From positions 558,001-622,000 of the forward strand of contig NZ_CP101283.1 in assembly GCF_024298925.1 (NCBI RefSeq): a stretch of 64,000 nucleotides of DNA, in the 5' to 3' direction. The DNA is from Phenylobacterium sp. LH3H17 (GTDB lineage: Bacteria > Pseudomonadota > Alphaproteobacteria > Caulobacterales > Caulobacteraceae). A program made the translations under genes and the position numbers. The notes beneath the pieces are model-generated. The model searched no databases. It was not told where the DNA came from and saw only the letters and a program-made list of their open reading frames with translations. Below are positions 24,401 through 34,195 of the stretch, one piece after another. Every line of letters begins with the position of its first letter. Within the stretch, counting starts at the first letter, position 1.

Positions 24401-25698
24401 CCCGCGGGCGGCAGGGCGCCCACCTCGACGTTCAGCCGCCGCACCATGTCCATCGAGAGATAGCCGTCGGCGGTGATGCCACGCGCCTTCTGCCAGGCGC
24501 GCAGGGCCGTGCGGGTGTTGACTCCCACCACTCCGTCCGGAGCTCCCGGATCGAAGCCCAGGCGCGCCAGGGCCGTCTGGGCGGCGATTCGGTCGCCGAT
24601 GCCGAGCGGGATTTCGATCGGCCAGGCTCGGACCAGCGGCCCGGCTCCGGCGAACCGGTCGGCCAGCAGCCCGATCCCCAGGGCGTAGGCGGTGGAGTTG
24701 TTGTACTTGCGGATCGCGAAATGGTTGGGGAACAGCAGGAAGATCGGCCCGCCCGCCCCGGCCGGCGCCGCCAGCATGGCCTTGGCCGCCGCGTCGGCTC
24801 CCGACCATCCCCGGCCGTCCGCGGGCCTCAGGCCCAGGCCCGCCCACCAGTCCGGCGTCTCCCGCGGCCCCTCGGTCAGGCTGTAGTCGAAGCCCGGCGG
24901 GGCGATCACCTCGCGCGCCCAGCCCTCGCCGCGCGTCCAGCCGCCCTTGGCCAGCAGGTTGGCCGCCGAGGCGAGCGCGTCGTTACTAGAGCCCCAGATG
25001 TCGCGCCGCCCGTCGCCGTCGCCGTCCACGGCGGTGGCCAGGTAGTTGGAGGGCAGGAACTGGGTCTGGCCCATGGCCCCGGCCCAGGACCCCTTCAGCC
25101 GGCCGCGGTCGGCCTCGCCGGACTCGATGATCCTCAGCGCCGCGATCAGTTCGCCCTCGGCGAAGGCCCGGCGGCGACCGTGGAAGGCCAGGCTCGCCAT
25201 GCAGCGGATCACGTCGAAATCGCCCTGGATGGCGCCGAAGCCGCTTTCCATGGCCCAGACGGCGATCAGGATGTCGCGCGGCACGCCGAAGCGCTGCTCG
25301 ATCCCGCCCCAGAACGGAAGGTCGGCGCGGTAGCGCTGGCCCCGTGCGATGCGGTCGTCGCTGACCGTACCCTTGATGTAGTCGCCCACCGGCTTGGAGA
25401 ACTCCGGCTGGGCGGAGTCCAGGCTGATCACGCGCGGATTGGGCGCCAGGCCGGCCAGTTCGCGGTCCAACAGGGCGGGAGCCAGGCCCGCGGCCAGGGC
25501 GCGGTTGCGGAACTGGCCGCGCCACTCGTCGAAACTGGCGTCGCCCGAGGATGTGGGGCCGGGCTGCGCCGAGGGAAGCTGCGGCCTCGGCGGGGGCGGC
25601 TCGGGCGCCGGGAAGGGTGAGCCGGTCACCGGCTTGAATTCGGTGGAGGTGTCGGCGCAACCGGCCACGAGGAGGAGAAGGAAGAGGCGGCGGTCCAT
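24397..25698 (-). CDS. lytic murein transglycosylase (MltB family) lipoprotein with peptidoglycan-binding domain
   Basis: A 433-residue envelope enzyme that cleaves glycan strands with 1,6-anhydro product. It has a lipoprotein signal (LFLLLLVAGC, lipobox Cys14), then a proline-rich spacer, then an MltB-like SLT domain with the catalytic Glu in AVWAMESGFGAIQG (around residue 150) and QFLPSNYLATAVDGDGDG. The last 65 residues are a peptidoglycan-binding domain (DGVVGVNTRTALRAWQ). All parts are intact. ATG 25698 is used. It is convergent with the MFS gene. Confidence 0.92.
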   Translation of the reverse strand: MDRRLFLLLLVAGCADTSTEFKPVTGSPFPAPEPPPPRPQLPSAQPGPTSSGDASFDEWRGQFRNRALAAGLAPALLDRELAGLAPNPRVISLDSAQPEFSKPVGDYIKGTVSDDRIARGQRYRADLPFWGGIEQRFGVPRDILIAVWAMESGFGAIQGDFDVIRCMASLAFHGRRRAFAEGELIAALRIIESGEADRGRLKGSWAGAMGQTQFLPSNYLATAVDGDGDGRRDIWGSSNDALASAANLLAKGGWTRGEGWAREVIAPPGFDYSLTEGPRETPDWWAGLGLRPADGRGWSGADAAAKAMLAAPAGAGGPIFLLFPNHFAIRKYNNSTAYALGIGLLADRFAGAGPLVRAWPIEIPLGIGDRIAAQTALARLGFDPGAPDGVVGVNTRTALRAWQKARGITADGYLSMDMVRRLNVEVGALPPAG

Positions 25699-25751
25699 GG
25701 TCCAAGCCTAGCGGCGCCCGCGCGCTTCCCCAATCACAAGGCCGTCAGCCG

Positions 25752-25780
25752 TTGACTCAAAAGCCGTCCGCCCGTATACG
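25752..25780 (+). promoter_or_regulatory. sigma-70-type promoter of rpmJ
   Basis: TTGACT (25752-25757), a 17-base spacer and TATACG (25775-25780), about 55 bases before the rpmJ start. This is the best match to the housekeeping consensus that I noticed in the window, and fits a ribosomal protein gene. Confidence 0.7.
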
Positions 25781-25834
25781 CGCCCGCTCTGTAGATAACC
25801 CCGGTGCTTCCAAGCCGGCGCCCGAGATAGGTCC

Positions 25835-25960
25835 ATGAAGGTCAGAAGCTCGCTCAAGACGCTCAAGACTCGCCACCGCGATTGCAAGCTGGTGCGTCGC
25901 AAGGGCGTGATTTTCGTCATCAACAAGACGAACCCGCGCTTCAAGGCGAAGCAGGGCTGA
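25835..25960 (+). CDS. rpmJ: 50S ribosomal protein L36
   Basis: A 41-residue basic protein reading [16 protein letters not shown] at the start and NPRFKAKQG at the end, clearly L36 of the large subunit. It is the form without the full set of zinc ligands: only Cys17 remains, as is usual in alphaproteobacteria. It has its own promoter at 25752-25780. The HAD phosphatase starts 11 bases after the stop and is likely on the same transcript. Confidence 0.95.
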   Translation: MKVRSSLKTLKTRHRDCKLVRRKGVIFVINKTNPRFKAKQG

Positions 25961-25971
25961 GGCTCCTCGGG

Positions 25972-26577
25972 ATGGCTGTGAGAGCCGTCCTCTGGGACAT
26001 CGGCAATGTTATCGTGCGCTGGGACCCGCGCACGCTCTACGCCAAGTTTTTCAAGGAACCGGCCGCAGCCGACCGGTTCCTTTCGCATGTCTGCACCATG
26101 GATTGGCACGCCGCCCACGACCGGGGCGTGACCTTCGCGGACAACCGCGCGCCGCTGCTCAAGCGCTTTCCCGACCATGCCGAGGCCATCCACGCCTGGG
26201 AGACCCGGTGGTGGGAGATGTTCTCCGGGCCGATCGCCGAGACCGAGGCGGCCATCGAGGCCCTGCACGCGGCCGGTGTGCCGCAGTATGGCGTCACCAA
26301 CATGTCCCACGAGACCTTTCCGGGCACGATCGCCATGAGCCCGGCCTTCGCGCGCCTGAAGGACTATGTGGTCTCGGCTCATGATGGGGTGATGAAGCCC
26401 GATCCCGCCTTCTTTGCGCTGGCCTGTGAGCGCTTCGGGCTTGAGCCGGGCGAGGTGTTCTTCGTAGATGACAGCGAGAAGAACATCGTCGCGGCCCGCA
26501 CCTTCGGCTTCGACGCCCACCACTTCACCGACCCGGCCGCCCTGCGACCGGCGCTGGAAGCCCGGCACCTGCTCTAG
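25972..26577 (+). CDS. HAD family hydrolase (YihX-like)
   Basis: A 201-residue HAD superfamily phosphatase. Motif I is LWDIGNVIVRWD, with nucleophile Asp9 and Gly at the usual second-Asp position, as in the YihX/alpha-glucose-1-phosphatase branch. Motif II is GVTNMSHE (Thr-Asn), motif III is the Lys in GVMKPDPAFF, and motif IV is EVFFVDDSEKN. The substrate is unknown; sugar phosphates are the best guess. ATG 25972 is preceded by a CTCGGG stretch. It follows rpmJ closely and shares CTAG with folE. Confidence 0.88.
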   Translation: MAVRAVLWDIGNVIVRWDPRTLYAKFFKEPAAADRFLSHVCTMDWHAAHDRGVTFADNRAPLLKRFPDHAEAIHAWETRWWEMFSGPIAETEAAIEALHAAGVPQYGVTNMSHETFPGTIAMSPAFARLKDYVVSAHDGVMKPDPAFFALACERFGLEPGEVFFVDDSEKNIVAARTFGFDAHHFTDPAALRPALEARHLL

Positions 26578-27170
26578 CCGTTACGCACCAGCTCGAAGAA
26601 CTCCTGCCGGGTCCGCGCATCGTCGCGCACCTCGCCGGTCAGGTGGCTGGTGGTCAGGCGCGAGCCCGGGGTGTTCACCCCGCGCATGGTCATGCAGCTG
26701 TGCTCCGAGACGATCACCACGCCGACGCCCTTGGGCTTGAGAACGCTGTCGATAGCGCCGGCGATGTCGGCGGTCAGCTTCTCCTGGATCTGCAGGCGGC
26801 GGGCGAAGCCGTGCACCACCCGGGCCAGCTTGGATATCCCCACCACCCGGTCGCGCGGCAGGTAGCCCACATGGGCTTTGCCCAGGAACGGCAGCATGTG
26901 GTGCTCGCAGAAGCTCACCACCCGGATGTCCTTCAGCACCACGAGCTCGTCATAGCCTCCGACCTCCTCGAAGGTCCGGGCCAGATAGTCGGTGGGGTCG
27001 GTCTCGTAGCCCGCGAACAGCTCCTTGTAGGACCGCGCCACCCGCGCGGGGGTCTCCAGCAGGCCTTCGCGGTCCGGGTCGTCGCCGGCCCATTCGATCA
27101 AGGTGCGGACGGCGGCCTCGGCCTCCGACTGGGTGGGCCGGCGCCTCGGCGCCTCGTGGGGTTCGGACAT
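26574..27170 (-). CDS. folE: GTP cyclohydrolase I
   Basis: A 198-residue FolE that opens GTP to dihydroneopterin triphosphate for folate synthesis. The zinc ligands are present as Cys and His in SFCEHHMLPF (about 86-95) and Cys in SEHSCMTMRGV (about 154-164); the catalytic His region LARVVHGFARRLQIQEKLT is intact. Length is normal for the short bacterial form. It is convergent with the HAD gene and divergent from gapR, from which it is separated by 132 bases. Confidence 0.97.
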   Translation of the reverse strand: MSEPHEAPRRRPTQSEAEAAVRTLIEWAGDDPDREGLLETPARVARSYKELFAGYETDPTDYLARTFEEVGGYDELVVLKDIRVVSFCEHHMLPFLGKAHVGYLPRDRVVGISKLARVVHGFARRLQIQEKLTADIAGAIDSVLKPKGVGVVIVSEHSCMTMRGVNTPGSRLTTSHLTGEVRDDARTRQEFFELVRNG

Positions 27171-27302
27171 GGGATGACTCCGCCTGGGTGCGTCATGAAC
27201 GGCTTCGCCGCGGCGAAGGTTCAGCGGGCGGATGACAGGCGCAGGCCGCGCCGCTAGGGTCCCGCGCTTTCCGACCTCCCCGACTTGTGAGACGCTTTAC
27301 CC

Positions 27303-27569
27303 ATGTCCGACGACAACGCCCACGGCGACATCCTGAACCAGGCCGCCCAGGGCCAGCTGAAGAGCATCATCGAGCGCATCGAGCGCCTGGAGCAGGAGAA
27401 GTCCGAGATCTCGGAGCAGATCAAGGAGGTCTTCGCCGAGGCCAAGGGCAACGGGTTCGACGTCAAGATCCTCCGTAAGGTGGTGCGCATCCGCAAGCAG
27501 GACCGGGCCAAGCGCCTGGAAGAGGAGGCCATCCTCGACCTCTATCTCGCGGCCATGGGAGAGATTTGA
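27303..27569 (+). CDS. gapR: nucleoid-associated protein GapR (DUF2312)
   Basis: An 88-residue helical DNA-binding protein. The stretch [19 protein letters not shown] (about 15-33), [20 protein letters not shown] (49-68 region) and EAILDLYL at the end match GapR of Caulobacter almost residue for residue. From published work GapR forms dimers and tetramers that clamp over-twisted DNA ahead of forks and RNA polymerase and is needed for chromosome replication; this is family knowledge. Its TGA overlaps a TTG that starts the next ORF. Confidence 0.96.
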   Translation: MSDDNAHGDILNQAAQGQLKSIIERIERLEQEKSEISEQIKEVFAEAKGNGFDVKILRKVVRIRKQDRAKRLEEEAILDLYLAAMGEI

Positions 27570-27883
27570 AGCGAACCCCGCCAGACCGGAAGGCGCAGGC
27601 CAAGCGGGCCGCGCTGAACGCCCTGAAGCGCGTCCGTCGCCAGGCGGACCGCGCCGAGGTCAAGCTTTCCGACTGGGAGGGCGAGTTCCTGGGCTCGGTG
27701 GAAGAGCGGGTGAAGACCTATGGCCGCGCCTTCGCTGACCCCGAGAAGGGCGGCCCGGGCGCGGCCTTTTCCGTCCTGCAATCGGTGAAGCTCAAGGAGA
27801 TCGCCGCCAAGGCCAAGGGCGAGAAAAAGGACATGACCCGCAAGCCGTTCAAGCGGCGGGTGAAGCCTTATTCGGAAGACTGA
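27566..27883 (+). CDS. conserved basic protein coupled to gapR
   Basis: A 105-residue, Lys- and Arg-rich protein of unknown function. The likely start is TTG 27566, which overlaps the gapR stop (TTGA) and is preceded by GGGAGAG inside gapR. The middle has [22 protein letters not shown], a mixed helix, and the C-terminus is very basic ([15 protein letters not shown]). The composition would suit a nucleic-acid-binding protein. I do not recognise a family, but tight coupling to gapR points to a shared role or shared dosage. Confidence 0.65.
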   Translation: MKRTPPDRKAQAKRAALNALKRVRRQADRAEVKLSDWEGEFLGSVEERVKTYGRAFADPEKGGPGAAFSVLQSVKLKEIAAKAKGEKKDMTRKPFKRRVKPYSED

Positions 27884-27892
27884 ACCAACCGA

Positions 27893-27963
27893 GATGTTCC
27901 CCCTCTGTCGCGTCGCCGAAGAGGGCGACGCGCCACCTCCCGCACGAGGGGAGGATCTAGATC
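27893..27963 (+). repeat. dispersed modular repeat, copy C (half-unit II only)
   Basis: GATGTTCCCCCTCTGTC, then CGTCGCC-GAAGAG-GGCGACG, CGCCACCTCCC and GAGGGGAGGATC. It keeps the end of half-unit I for a few bases and then only half-unit II, as if the middle was deleted. It lies in the convergent gap between the gapR partner gene and tacA. Confidence 0.75.
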
Positions 27964-28044
27964 TACAGCGCCCGCGCCGCGCGGACGGTTTCGGCGCGCT
28001 GGGCGGCGAGCCGACCTTGGCGGATCAGCTCGCGCAGGCGTTCG

Positions 28045-29544
<1,500 letters not shown>

Positions 29545-29657
29545 TGGAAAAACACCCACACTTGAAACCGGACGCTCGTCTGCGTGGACGAGGCTCGTTG
29601 ACCCGGATTGATACAGGGTCGGGGTAAAGGCGGGGTTTCGGAGTCCTGAGTCGGGGG

Positions 29658-30296
29658 TTAACGCGGCTTGGGCGGCAGAGGCCGCGCGGGGTTGCCGACC
29701 ACGGTGACGCCGTCGGGCACGTGGCGCACCACCACCGCCCCGGCCCCCACCGTCGCGCGGGCGCCGACAATGACCCCGCCGATGATGACCGCGCCCAGGC
29801 CGATGAAGGCCCCGTCGCCGATGGTCACATGGCCGGCGGTGTGTGCGCCCGGCGAGATGGACACGCCATCGCCGAGCACATTGTCGTGGTCGACGGTGCA
29901 GGCGGTGTTGAGCACGCAGAACCGCCCGATCCGGGCGTCCGATTGCACGATCACACCGGCCGAGATGATCGTGCCCGCGCCGAGGGTCGCGGTGGTCGAG
30001 AGGATCGCGCTCGGGTGGACCACCACCGGCAGGGAGCCGCCCCGCGCCAGGATGGCCTCGAGCAGCGCGCGGCGGGTCGGCCCCTGCACCGCCACCACCA
30101 GGTCGTGGGCGGCCAGGAAGGCGGGATCCTGAAGGCGGCTCTCGTCGCCCAGGCGAGCCAGGGGCGTGGTCGGCGGCTGCGGATCGGGGCCGGCGTCCAG
30201 ATAGCCGGCCAAGGGCGCGCCGCGCGCGGCGGCGACCTCCGCGACGATGCGGGGAAGCGATCCGGGGCCGGCGCCGATCATGACCAGGGGTCTCAT
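29658..30296 (-). CDS. NeuD/PglD-like sugar O-acyltransferase
   Basis: A 212-residue protein with an N-terminal PglB-like nucleotide-sugar domain (VMIGAGPGS at 5-13) and a C-terminal left-handed beta helix of hexapeptide repeats (GAGTIISAGVIVQSDARIG; VTIGDGAFIGLGAVIIGG). The catalytic His is in NTACTVDHDNVLGDG (about 128-142). It would acetylate an amino sugar for surface glycans. It lies upstream of tacA on the same strand, 113 bases away, and is divergent from the TPR protein gene. Confidence 0.85.
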   Translation of the reverse strand: MRPLVMIGAGPGSLPRIVAEVAAARGAPLAGYLDAGPDPQPPTTPLARLGDESRLQDPAFLAAHDLVVAVQGPTRRALLEAILARGGSLPVVVHPSAILSTTATLGAGTIISAGVIVQSDARIGRFCVLNTACTVDHDNVLGDGVSISPGAHTAGHVTIGDGAFIGLGAVIIGGVIVGARATVGAGAVVVRHVPDGVTVVGNPARPLPPKPR

Positions 30297-30381
30297 GAAT
30301 CAAGAGTGCCGTGACCCGCCACGAGGGCGCAACCCGGGGCTTCACCTGTTCTCGCTTTGGAGCATAGTGCCGAGGTTATCC

Positions 30382-32589
30382 GTGGGGGCGGCCTTGGGTT
30401 TCCGGCACTTCCTCAGCGAATTGAAGAAACGCAACGTGGTCAGGGTGGCCGGCGTCTACACGGTCACGGCCTGGGGAGTCTTCCAGGTCGCCAAGACCAT
30501 CTTCGAAACCCTCGACTTTCCGAAATCGGTCTCCGCCTTCACCCTGTTGTTGCTGGCCCTTGGCTTGCCGGTCGCTCTGCTCGTCTCGTGGGCCTTCGAG
30601 CTCGGTCCCGACGGTTCGATCCGCCGGACCAGCGACAGCGGCGAGGATGAGCCGAAGCGACGGCTGAACTGGATGGACTGGACGGCCCTGGCGGCCATGG
30701 CCGCGGTGGTGGTCGTGTTCGTCGCCACCGCTTTCGGTTTGGCCGGGTCCCTGGGCCGGGAGGGTGGCGCCGGCCTGCGCATGGGCACGCCGCCCAGCAA
30801 GTCGGTGGCGGTCCTGCCCTTCGCTAATTTCAGCAAGGCCGCGGACTCCGAGTACTTCGCCGACGGCCTGACTGAAGAGGTCACCAATAGCCTGGCCCAG
30901 GTGCCGGACCTGAAGGTCGCCGGCCGCACCTCAGCCTTCTATTTCAAGGGCAAGAACGAGGACGTCCGCGAGATCGGCCGCAAGCTGAACGTCGCCCACG
31001 TGGTGGAGGGCAGCGTGCGCCGCTCGGGCGACCGGCTTCGGGTCACCTGCCAACTGGTCAGCGTCAAGAACGGCTTCCACCTGTGGTCGGAGACCTATGA
31101 CCGCACCATGGACGACGCCTTCGCCATCCAGACCGAGATCGCCGACGGCGTCGCCGAGGCGCTGAAGGCTGAGCTGGGCGCGGGTGGGCGGGCTGAGCGT
31201 CCGGTGCGGCGCGATCCCGAGGCCTATCGCCTGGAGGTCGTCGCCAAGGGTCAGGTGCGCCAGAAGGGCAAGGCGCAGCTGCTCGCCGCCCAGGCCATCT
31301 ATCGCCAGCTGATCGAGATGGAGCCCGACAACGCCGAGGTGCGCGCCGACTACGCCTACGCCACGGCCTACTTGGCGCAGAACCACCTGGAAGGAGACTT
31401 CCTGCCGGCGGTGCGCGACGCCGAGGCTCAGATCGCCAGGGCCCTGGAGCTCAATCCCAAGTCCTCCTCGGCCTATGTCGCCAAGGGAATGCTCAGCGCC
31501 ATCCGGTTCATCCGGGAAGGCCAGCAGAGCGCCGAAGGCCAGGCCGAGGCCGCCTACAGGCGGGCCGTGGAGCTGGCGCCCCGGGATCCCGAGGCGCTTA
31601 GCCTCTATGGCGACTTCATCGCCGGGAGCCGGCCGCAGGAGGCGGTGACCTATCTGCGCCGGGCGTTGGAGATCGATCCGCTCGATCGCGTCGCCAACAA
31701 CGCGCTGGCAGGCTCGCTCTTCGCCACCGACAAGCTGCAGGAGGCCGAGCGCCGCTACCGGATGAATGTCGAGCTGTTCCCGGAATACGTCGACTCCAAG
31801 GAGCAGCTCGGGGACGTCTTGGCCGAGCAGGGCCGGCTGGATCAGGCAGTAATCTGGTACCGCCTGGCGGCGGCGCCCAAGACCGATCCGGCGGCGTCGA
31901 TCCAGCTGGCCAACTACTACTACAATCTCGGCATGCCCCGCGAAGCGGTCGCGGCCCTGGACGACTGGAAGGACAAGCCGGTCATCGGGCCGATCGTCGA
32001 GGCCATCAGGTTCCTCGTGGCCGGCGACTATCAGGGTCTGATGCGGCTCGCCCAGGCCGGGCTGGCCCAGCCCGAGCCCGATCCCGTCTGGCGCAGCGGC
32101 GTCGTCCTGGCCGGGGCGCATCTGGGCCAGTTCGACCTCGCCCGCGAACAGTTGCTGGTGACCTCGCCGGAGCTGTTCCAGCCGGCGCCCAAGGTCTCGC
32201 TCCGGCTCGCCAGCGACGCGGTTGGCGCGGCCTATGTCATCCAGCAGACCGGCGACCAGGGGCAGGCCCGCCGGGTCGCGCAAGCCGTGCTCGCCGCCAC
32301 GGAGCCAAGGCCCGGCCTGCGCCAGATGAACGCCCGGCGCATCGCCCGCGTCAAAGCCTACGCGATGCTGGGCGATAAGGAGCGCGCCCTGGCCGAGCTT
32401 CGCGCCGCTATCGACGCCGGCTACCGGGCTCTCTACGACATCGACGCCTTCACCCGGCTCGACCTCGACCCGACGACCCAGTCCCTGCGCGGCGACGCCC
32501 GCTTCAAGGCCATGATCCGCGAGGTCGAGGCGTCAAACGACGCCATGCGCCGGAGCATCCTCGCTCGCGCGCCGGGCCTCGCCCCGTAG
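30382..32589 (+). CDS. membrane-anchored TolB-like/TPR protein
   Basis: A protein of about 735 residues. The start FRHFLSELKKRNVVRVAGVY and an adjacent helix (WGVFQVAKTIF) match a family often annotated near adenylate cyclases. Two more helices follow (FTLLLLALGLPVALLVSWAF; ALAAMAAVVVVFVATAF), placing the rest outside the cytoplasm. Then comes a TolB-like domain (SVAVLPFANFSKA; YFADGLTEEVTNSL; VEGSVRRSGDRLRV) and a long run of TPR units to the end. There is no cyclase domain. I use GTG 30382 because GAGG lies 6 bases upstream; GTG 30367 or TTG 30394 are alternatives. The function is unknown, perhaps a scaffold or signalling protein. Confidence 0.78.
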   Translation: MGAALGFRHFLSELKKRNVVRVAGVYTVTAWGVFQVAKTIFETLDFPKSVSAFTLLLLALGLPVALLVSWAFELGPDGSIRRTSDSGEDEPKRRLNWMDWTALAAMAAVVVVFVATAFGLAGSLGREGGAGLRMGTPPSKSVAVLPFANFSKAADSEYFADGLTEEVTNSLAQVPDLKVAGRTSAFYFKGKNEDVREIGRKLNVAHVVEGSVRRSGDRLRVTCQLVSVKNGFHLWSETYDRTMDDAFAIQTEIADGVAEALKAELGAGGRAERPVRRDPEAYRLEVVAKGQVRQKGKAQLLAAQAIYRQLIEMEPDNAEVRADYAYATAYLAQNHLEGDFLPAVRDAEAQIARALELNPKSSSAYVAKGMLSAIRFIREGQQSAEGQAEAAYRRAVELAPRDPEALSLYGDFIAGSRPQEAVTYLRRALEIDPLDRVANNALAGSLFATDKLQEAERRYRMNVELFPEYVDSKEQLGDVLAEQGRLDQAVIWYRLAAAPKTDPAASIQLANYYYNLGMPREAVAALDDWKDKPVIGPIVEAIRFLVAGDYQGLMRLAQAGLAQPEPDPVWRSGVVLAGAHLGQFDLAREQLLVTSPELFQPAPKVSLRLASDAVGAAYVIQQTGDQGQARRVAQAVLAATEPRPGLRQMNARRIARVKAYAMLGDKERALAELRAAIDAGYRALYDIDAFTRLDLDPTTQSLRGDARFKAMIREVEASNDAMRRSILARAPGLAP

Positions 32590-32639
32590 GTCCGATTTCC
32601 GCGGGCTTCGGAGGCTTGCATCGCGACTTCGTCCGGTGT

Positions 32640-32672
32640 ATTAAACCAATCAGTTGTCAACTAGTTAGTTAA
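32640..32672. promoter_or_regulatory. likely ArsR operator/promoter
   Basis: An AT-rich stretch directly before the ArsR gene, with two overlapping palindromes: AGTTG-T-CAACT at 32652-32662 and AACTAGTT at 32659-32666, and then AGTTAAAT. ArsR proteins of this type normally bind such sites on their own promoter. There is only a short leader, so the GTG at 32677 has no clear ribosome site and the mRNA may be nearly leaderless. Confidence 0.6.
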
Positions 32673-32676
32673 ATTC

Positions 32677-33021
32677 GTGAACCCAGATCGCCTAAGCGCC
32701 ACCCTGTCGGCGCTCGCCGACCCTACCCGGCGGGGCATCCTCGCCCGACTAACGGCCGGCGACGCGACGGTCGGCGAACTGGCGGCGCCCTACGACATGA
32801 GCTTGGCGGCGGTGTCCAAGCACCTGAAGGTGTTGGAAGGGGCGGGCCTTATCTCGCGCAGTCGCGAAGCCCAGTGGCGACCCTGCCACCTGGAGCCCGA
32901 GCCACTGGCCGACGTCTGGTCGTGGCTGAGCGACTACCGCCGCTTCTGGGACCGCAGCCTCGACAGCCTCGGCACGTATCTGGCGACGATGCAAAAGCCG
33001 CCCGGCCAGGGCGGCGCCTGA
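32677..33021 (+). CDS. ArsR-type winged-helix regulator
   Basis: A 114-residue repressor-like protein with a winged helix: LSALADPTRRGILARL (about 9-24), VGELAAPYDMSLAAVSKHLKVLE (about 32-54, the recognition helix near SKHLKVLE) and a wing AGLISRSREAQWRPC. No metal-binding CxC motif is present in helix 3, so it does not look like a metal sensor. The GTG start is used. It heads a three-gene cassette with SRPBCC and DoxX genes and probably represses it through the palindromes upstream. Confidence 0.87.
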   Translation: MNPDRLSATLSALADPTRRGILARLTAGDATVGELAAPYDMSLAAVSKHLKVLEGAGLISRSREAQWRPCHLEPEPLADVWSWLSDYRRFWDRSLDSLGTYLATMQKPPGQGGA

Positions 33022-33054
33022 CCTCTAGACCCCCACTCTCGAAGGAACCCCGTC

Positions 33055-33534
33055 ATGCAAACCATAGTAGACGCCGCATCCACGGACGCAGCCGTCATTC
33101 TCATCACCCGGACATACGACGCGCCGCGCGCCCTGGTCTGGACCGCCCTGACCGATCCTACCCATGTGGCGGCCTGGTACGGCGGCGAGGGCTTCAGCAG
33201 CCCCGTCTGCGAAATGGACGTCCGCCCCGGCGGCCTCTGGCGGCACGTCATGCGCGCGCCCAACGGCATGGAGTTCGGCATCGACAGTGTGTTCACCGAG
33301 GTGGTCCCCCCTGAACGCCTGGTCTGGACCTCGGCGGCCAAGGATCGGCCCGCCGGCGGGCCGCCGGTGGCGGTGAACACCGTCACGCTGGAGGACCTGG
33401 GCGGCACGACCCGCTGGACCCTCGAGGCTCGCTTCGAGAGCCTGGCCGATCGCGACCTCAGCGTCCGCATGGGCTTCGGCCACATGGTCAGCCAGGGCGC
33501 CGAACGTCTGGCCGCTCATCTCCAATCCATGTGA
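33055..33534 (+). CDS. SRPBCC/AHSA1-like domain protein
   Basis: A 159-residue START-like protein of the activator-of-Hsp90-ATPase-homology group. Typical pieces are ILITRTYDAPRALVWTALTD (about 16-35 by position), WYGGEGFSSPVCEMDVRPGG and the C-terminal helix GFGHMVSQGAERLAAHL. The fold has a large hydrophobic pocket and usually binds an unknown small molecule. It follows the ArsR gene by 33 bases, an arrangement found very often, and precedes the DoxX gene by 10. Confidence 0.88.
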   Translation: MQTIVDAASTDAAVILITRTYDAPRALVWTALTDPTHVAAWYGGEGFSSPVCEMDVRPGGLWRHVMRAPNGMEFGIDSVFTEVVPPERLVWTSAAKDRPAGGPPVAVNTVTLEDLGGTTRWTLEARFESLADRDLSVRMGFGHMVSQGAERLAAHLQSM

Positions 33535-33544
33535 GGAGGTTCCA

Positions 33545-33955
33545 ATGTCCCTGTCGAAGGCTTTCCAGTCCCGCCCGGCCCGGATCGTGAGCTGGGTCCT
33601 CACCGGACTGGTGGGGCTGTTCATGGCCATGGATTGCGGGATCAAGCTGGCGAAGATCCCCCAGGTCACCGAGTCCTTCCACCGGCTCGGCTATTCCGGC
33701 GACATCTCGCTCGGGCTCGGCCTGACTGAGCTGGCGATCATGATCCTCTATCTGACCCCGCGGACCGCGGTGCTGGGCGCGATCCTCATGACCGCCCTGC
33801 TGGGCGGCGCCATCACCAGCCACCTTCGGGTGGGCGATCCGTGGCCCAGCCACATCCTGTTCGGTGTCTATATCGGCGTCATGGCCTGGGGCGGGCTCTT
33901 TTTGCGCGACCCCCGGCTACGGGACATCATGCCGTTCCGCTCGGCGGACGCCTGA
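33545..33955 (+). CDS. DoxX-like membrane protein
   Basis: A 136-residue protein with four hydrophobic helices (IVSWVLTGLVGLFMAMD; ISLGLGLTELAIMILYL; LGAILMTALLGGAI; HILFGVYIGVMAWGGLF), matching the DoxX-like family. GAGGAGGT stands right before the ATG. The biochemical role is unknown; members often sit with ArsR and SRPBCC genes. It is the last gene of the cassette. Confidence 0.83.
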   Translation: MSLSKAFQSRPARIVSWVLTGLVGLFMAMDCGIKLAKIPQVTESFHRLGYSGDISLGLGLTELAIMILYLTPRTAVLGAILMTALLGGAITSHLRVGDPWPSHILFGVYIGVMAWGGLFLRDPRLRDIMPFRSADA

Positions 33956-33967
33956 CCCGCCTCGTCC

Positions 33968-34111
33968 ATGCATAGCGGCGGTGCGAAAGGCTTGCCGATC
34001 GTGCCGCCCAGCTTGACCATGATCCTGGATTTCGAGGGTCAGCCGATGCACTTCGGCCACTACGCCGCCTCCGTCGCCGCCTGGGTCGCCGACCGCCGCA
34101 AGGCCGCCTGA
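33968..34111 (+). CDS. short ORF between the DoxX and PQQ genes, doubtful
   Basis: A 47-residue frame starting MHSGGAKGLPIVPPSLTM and ending WVADRRKAA. It has no good ribosome site and no family I recognise. It may be a gene remnant. Apart from it the gap 33956-34195 holds nothing evident but the GGGAGG site of the next gene. Frame ends are approximate to within one codon. Confidence 0.2.
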   Translation: MHSGGAKGLPIVPPSLTMILDFEGQPMHFGHYAASVAAWVADRRKAA

Positions 34112-34195
34112 CCCGGCGGCATGCTTGCCCACGGCGACGTTCCGCGCATAGTTCCTCCCAAAGGCCGCGAGTGAACGGCCCATTGGGAGGCGACC

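Noticed and set aside
25835..25960. Damaged rpmJ because zinc cysteines are missing
   Set aside because: The cysteine-poor L36 form is normal for alphaproteobacteria and the frame is complete.
25972..26577. HAD protein with a broken catalytic motif (DxG instead of DxD)
   Set aside because: The DIGNV form is usual in the YihX-like branch and the nucleophile Asp is present.
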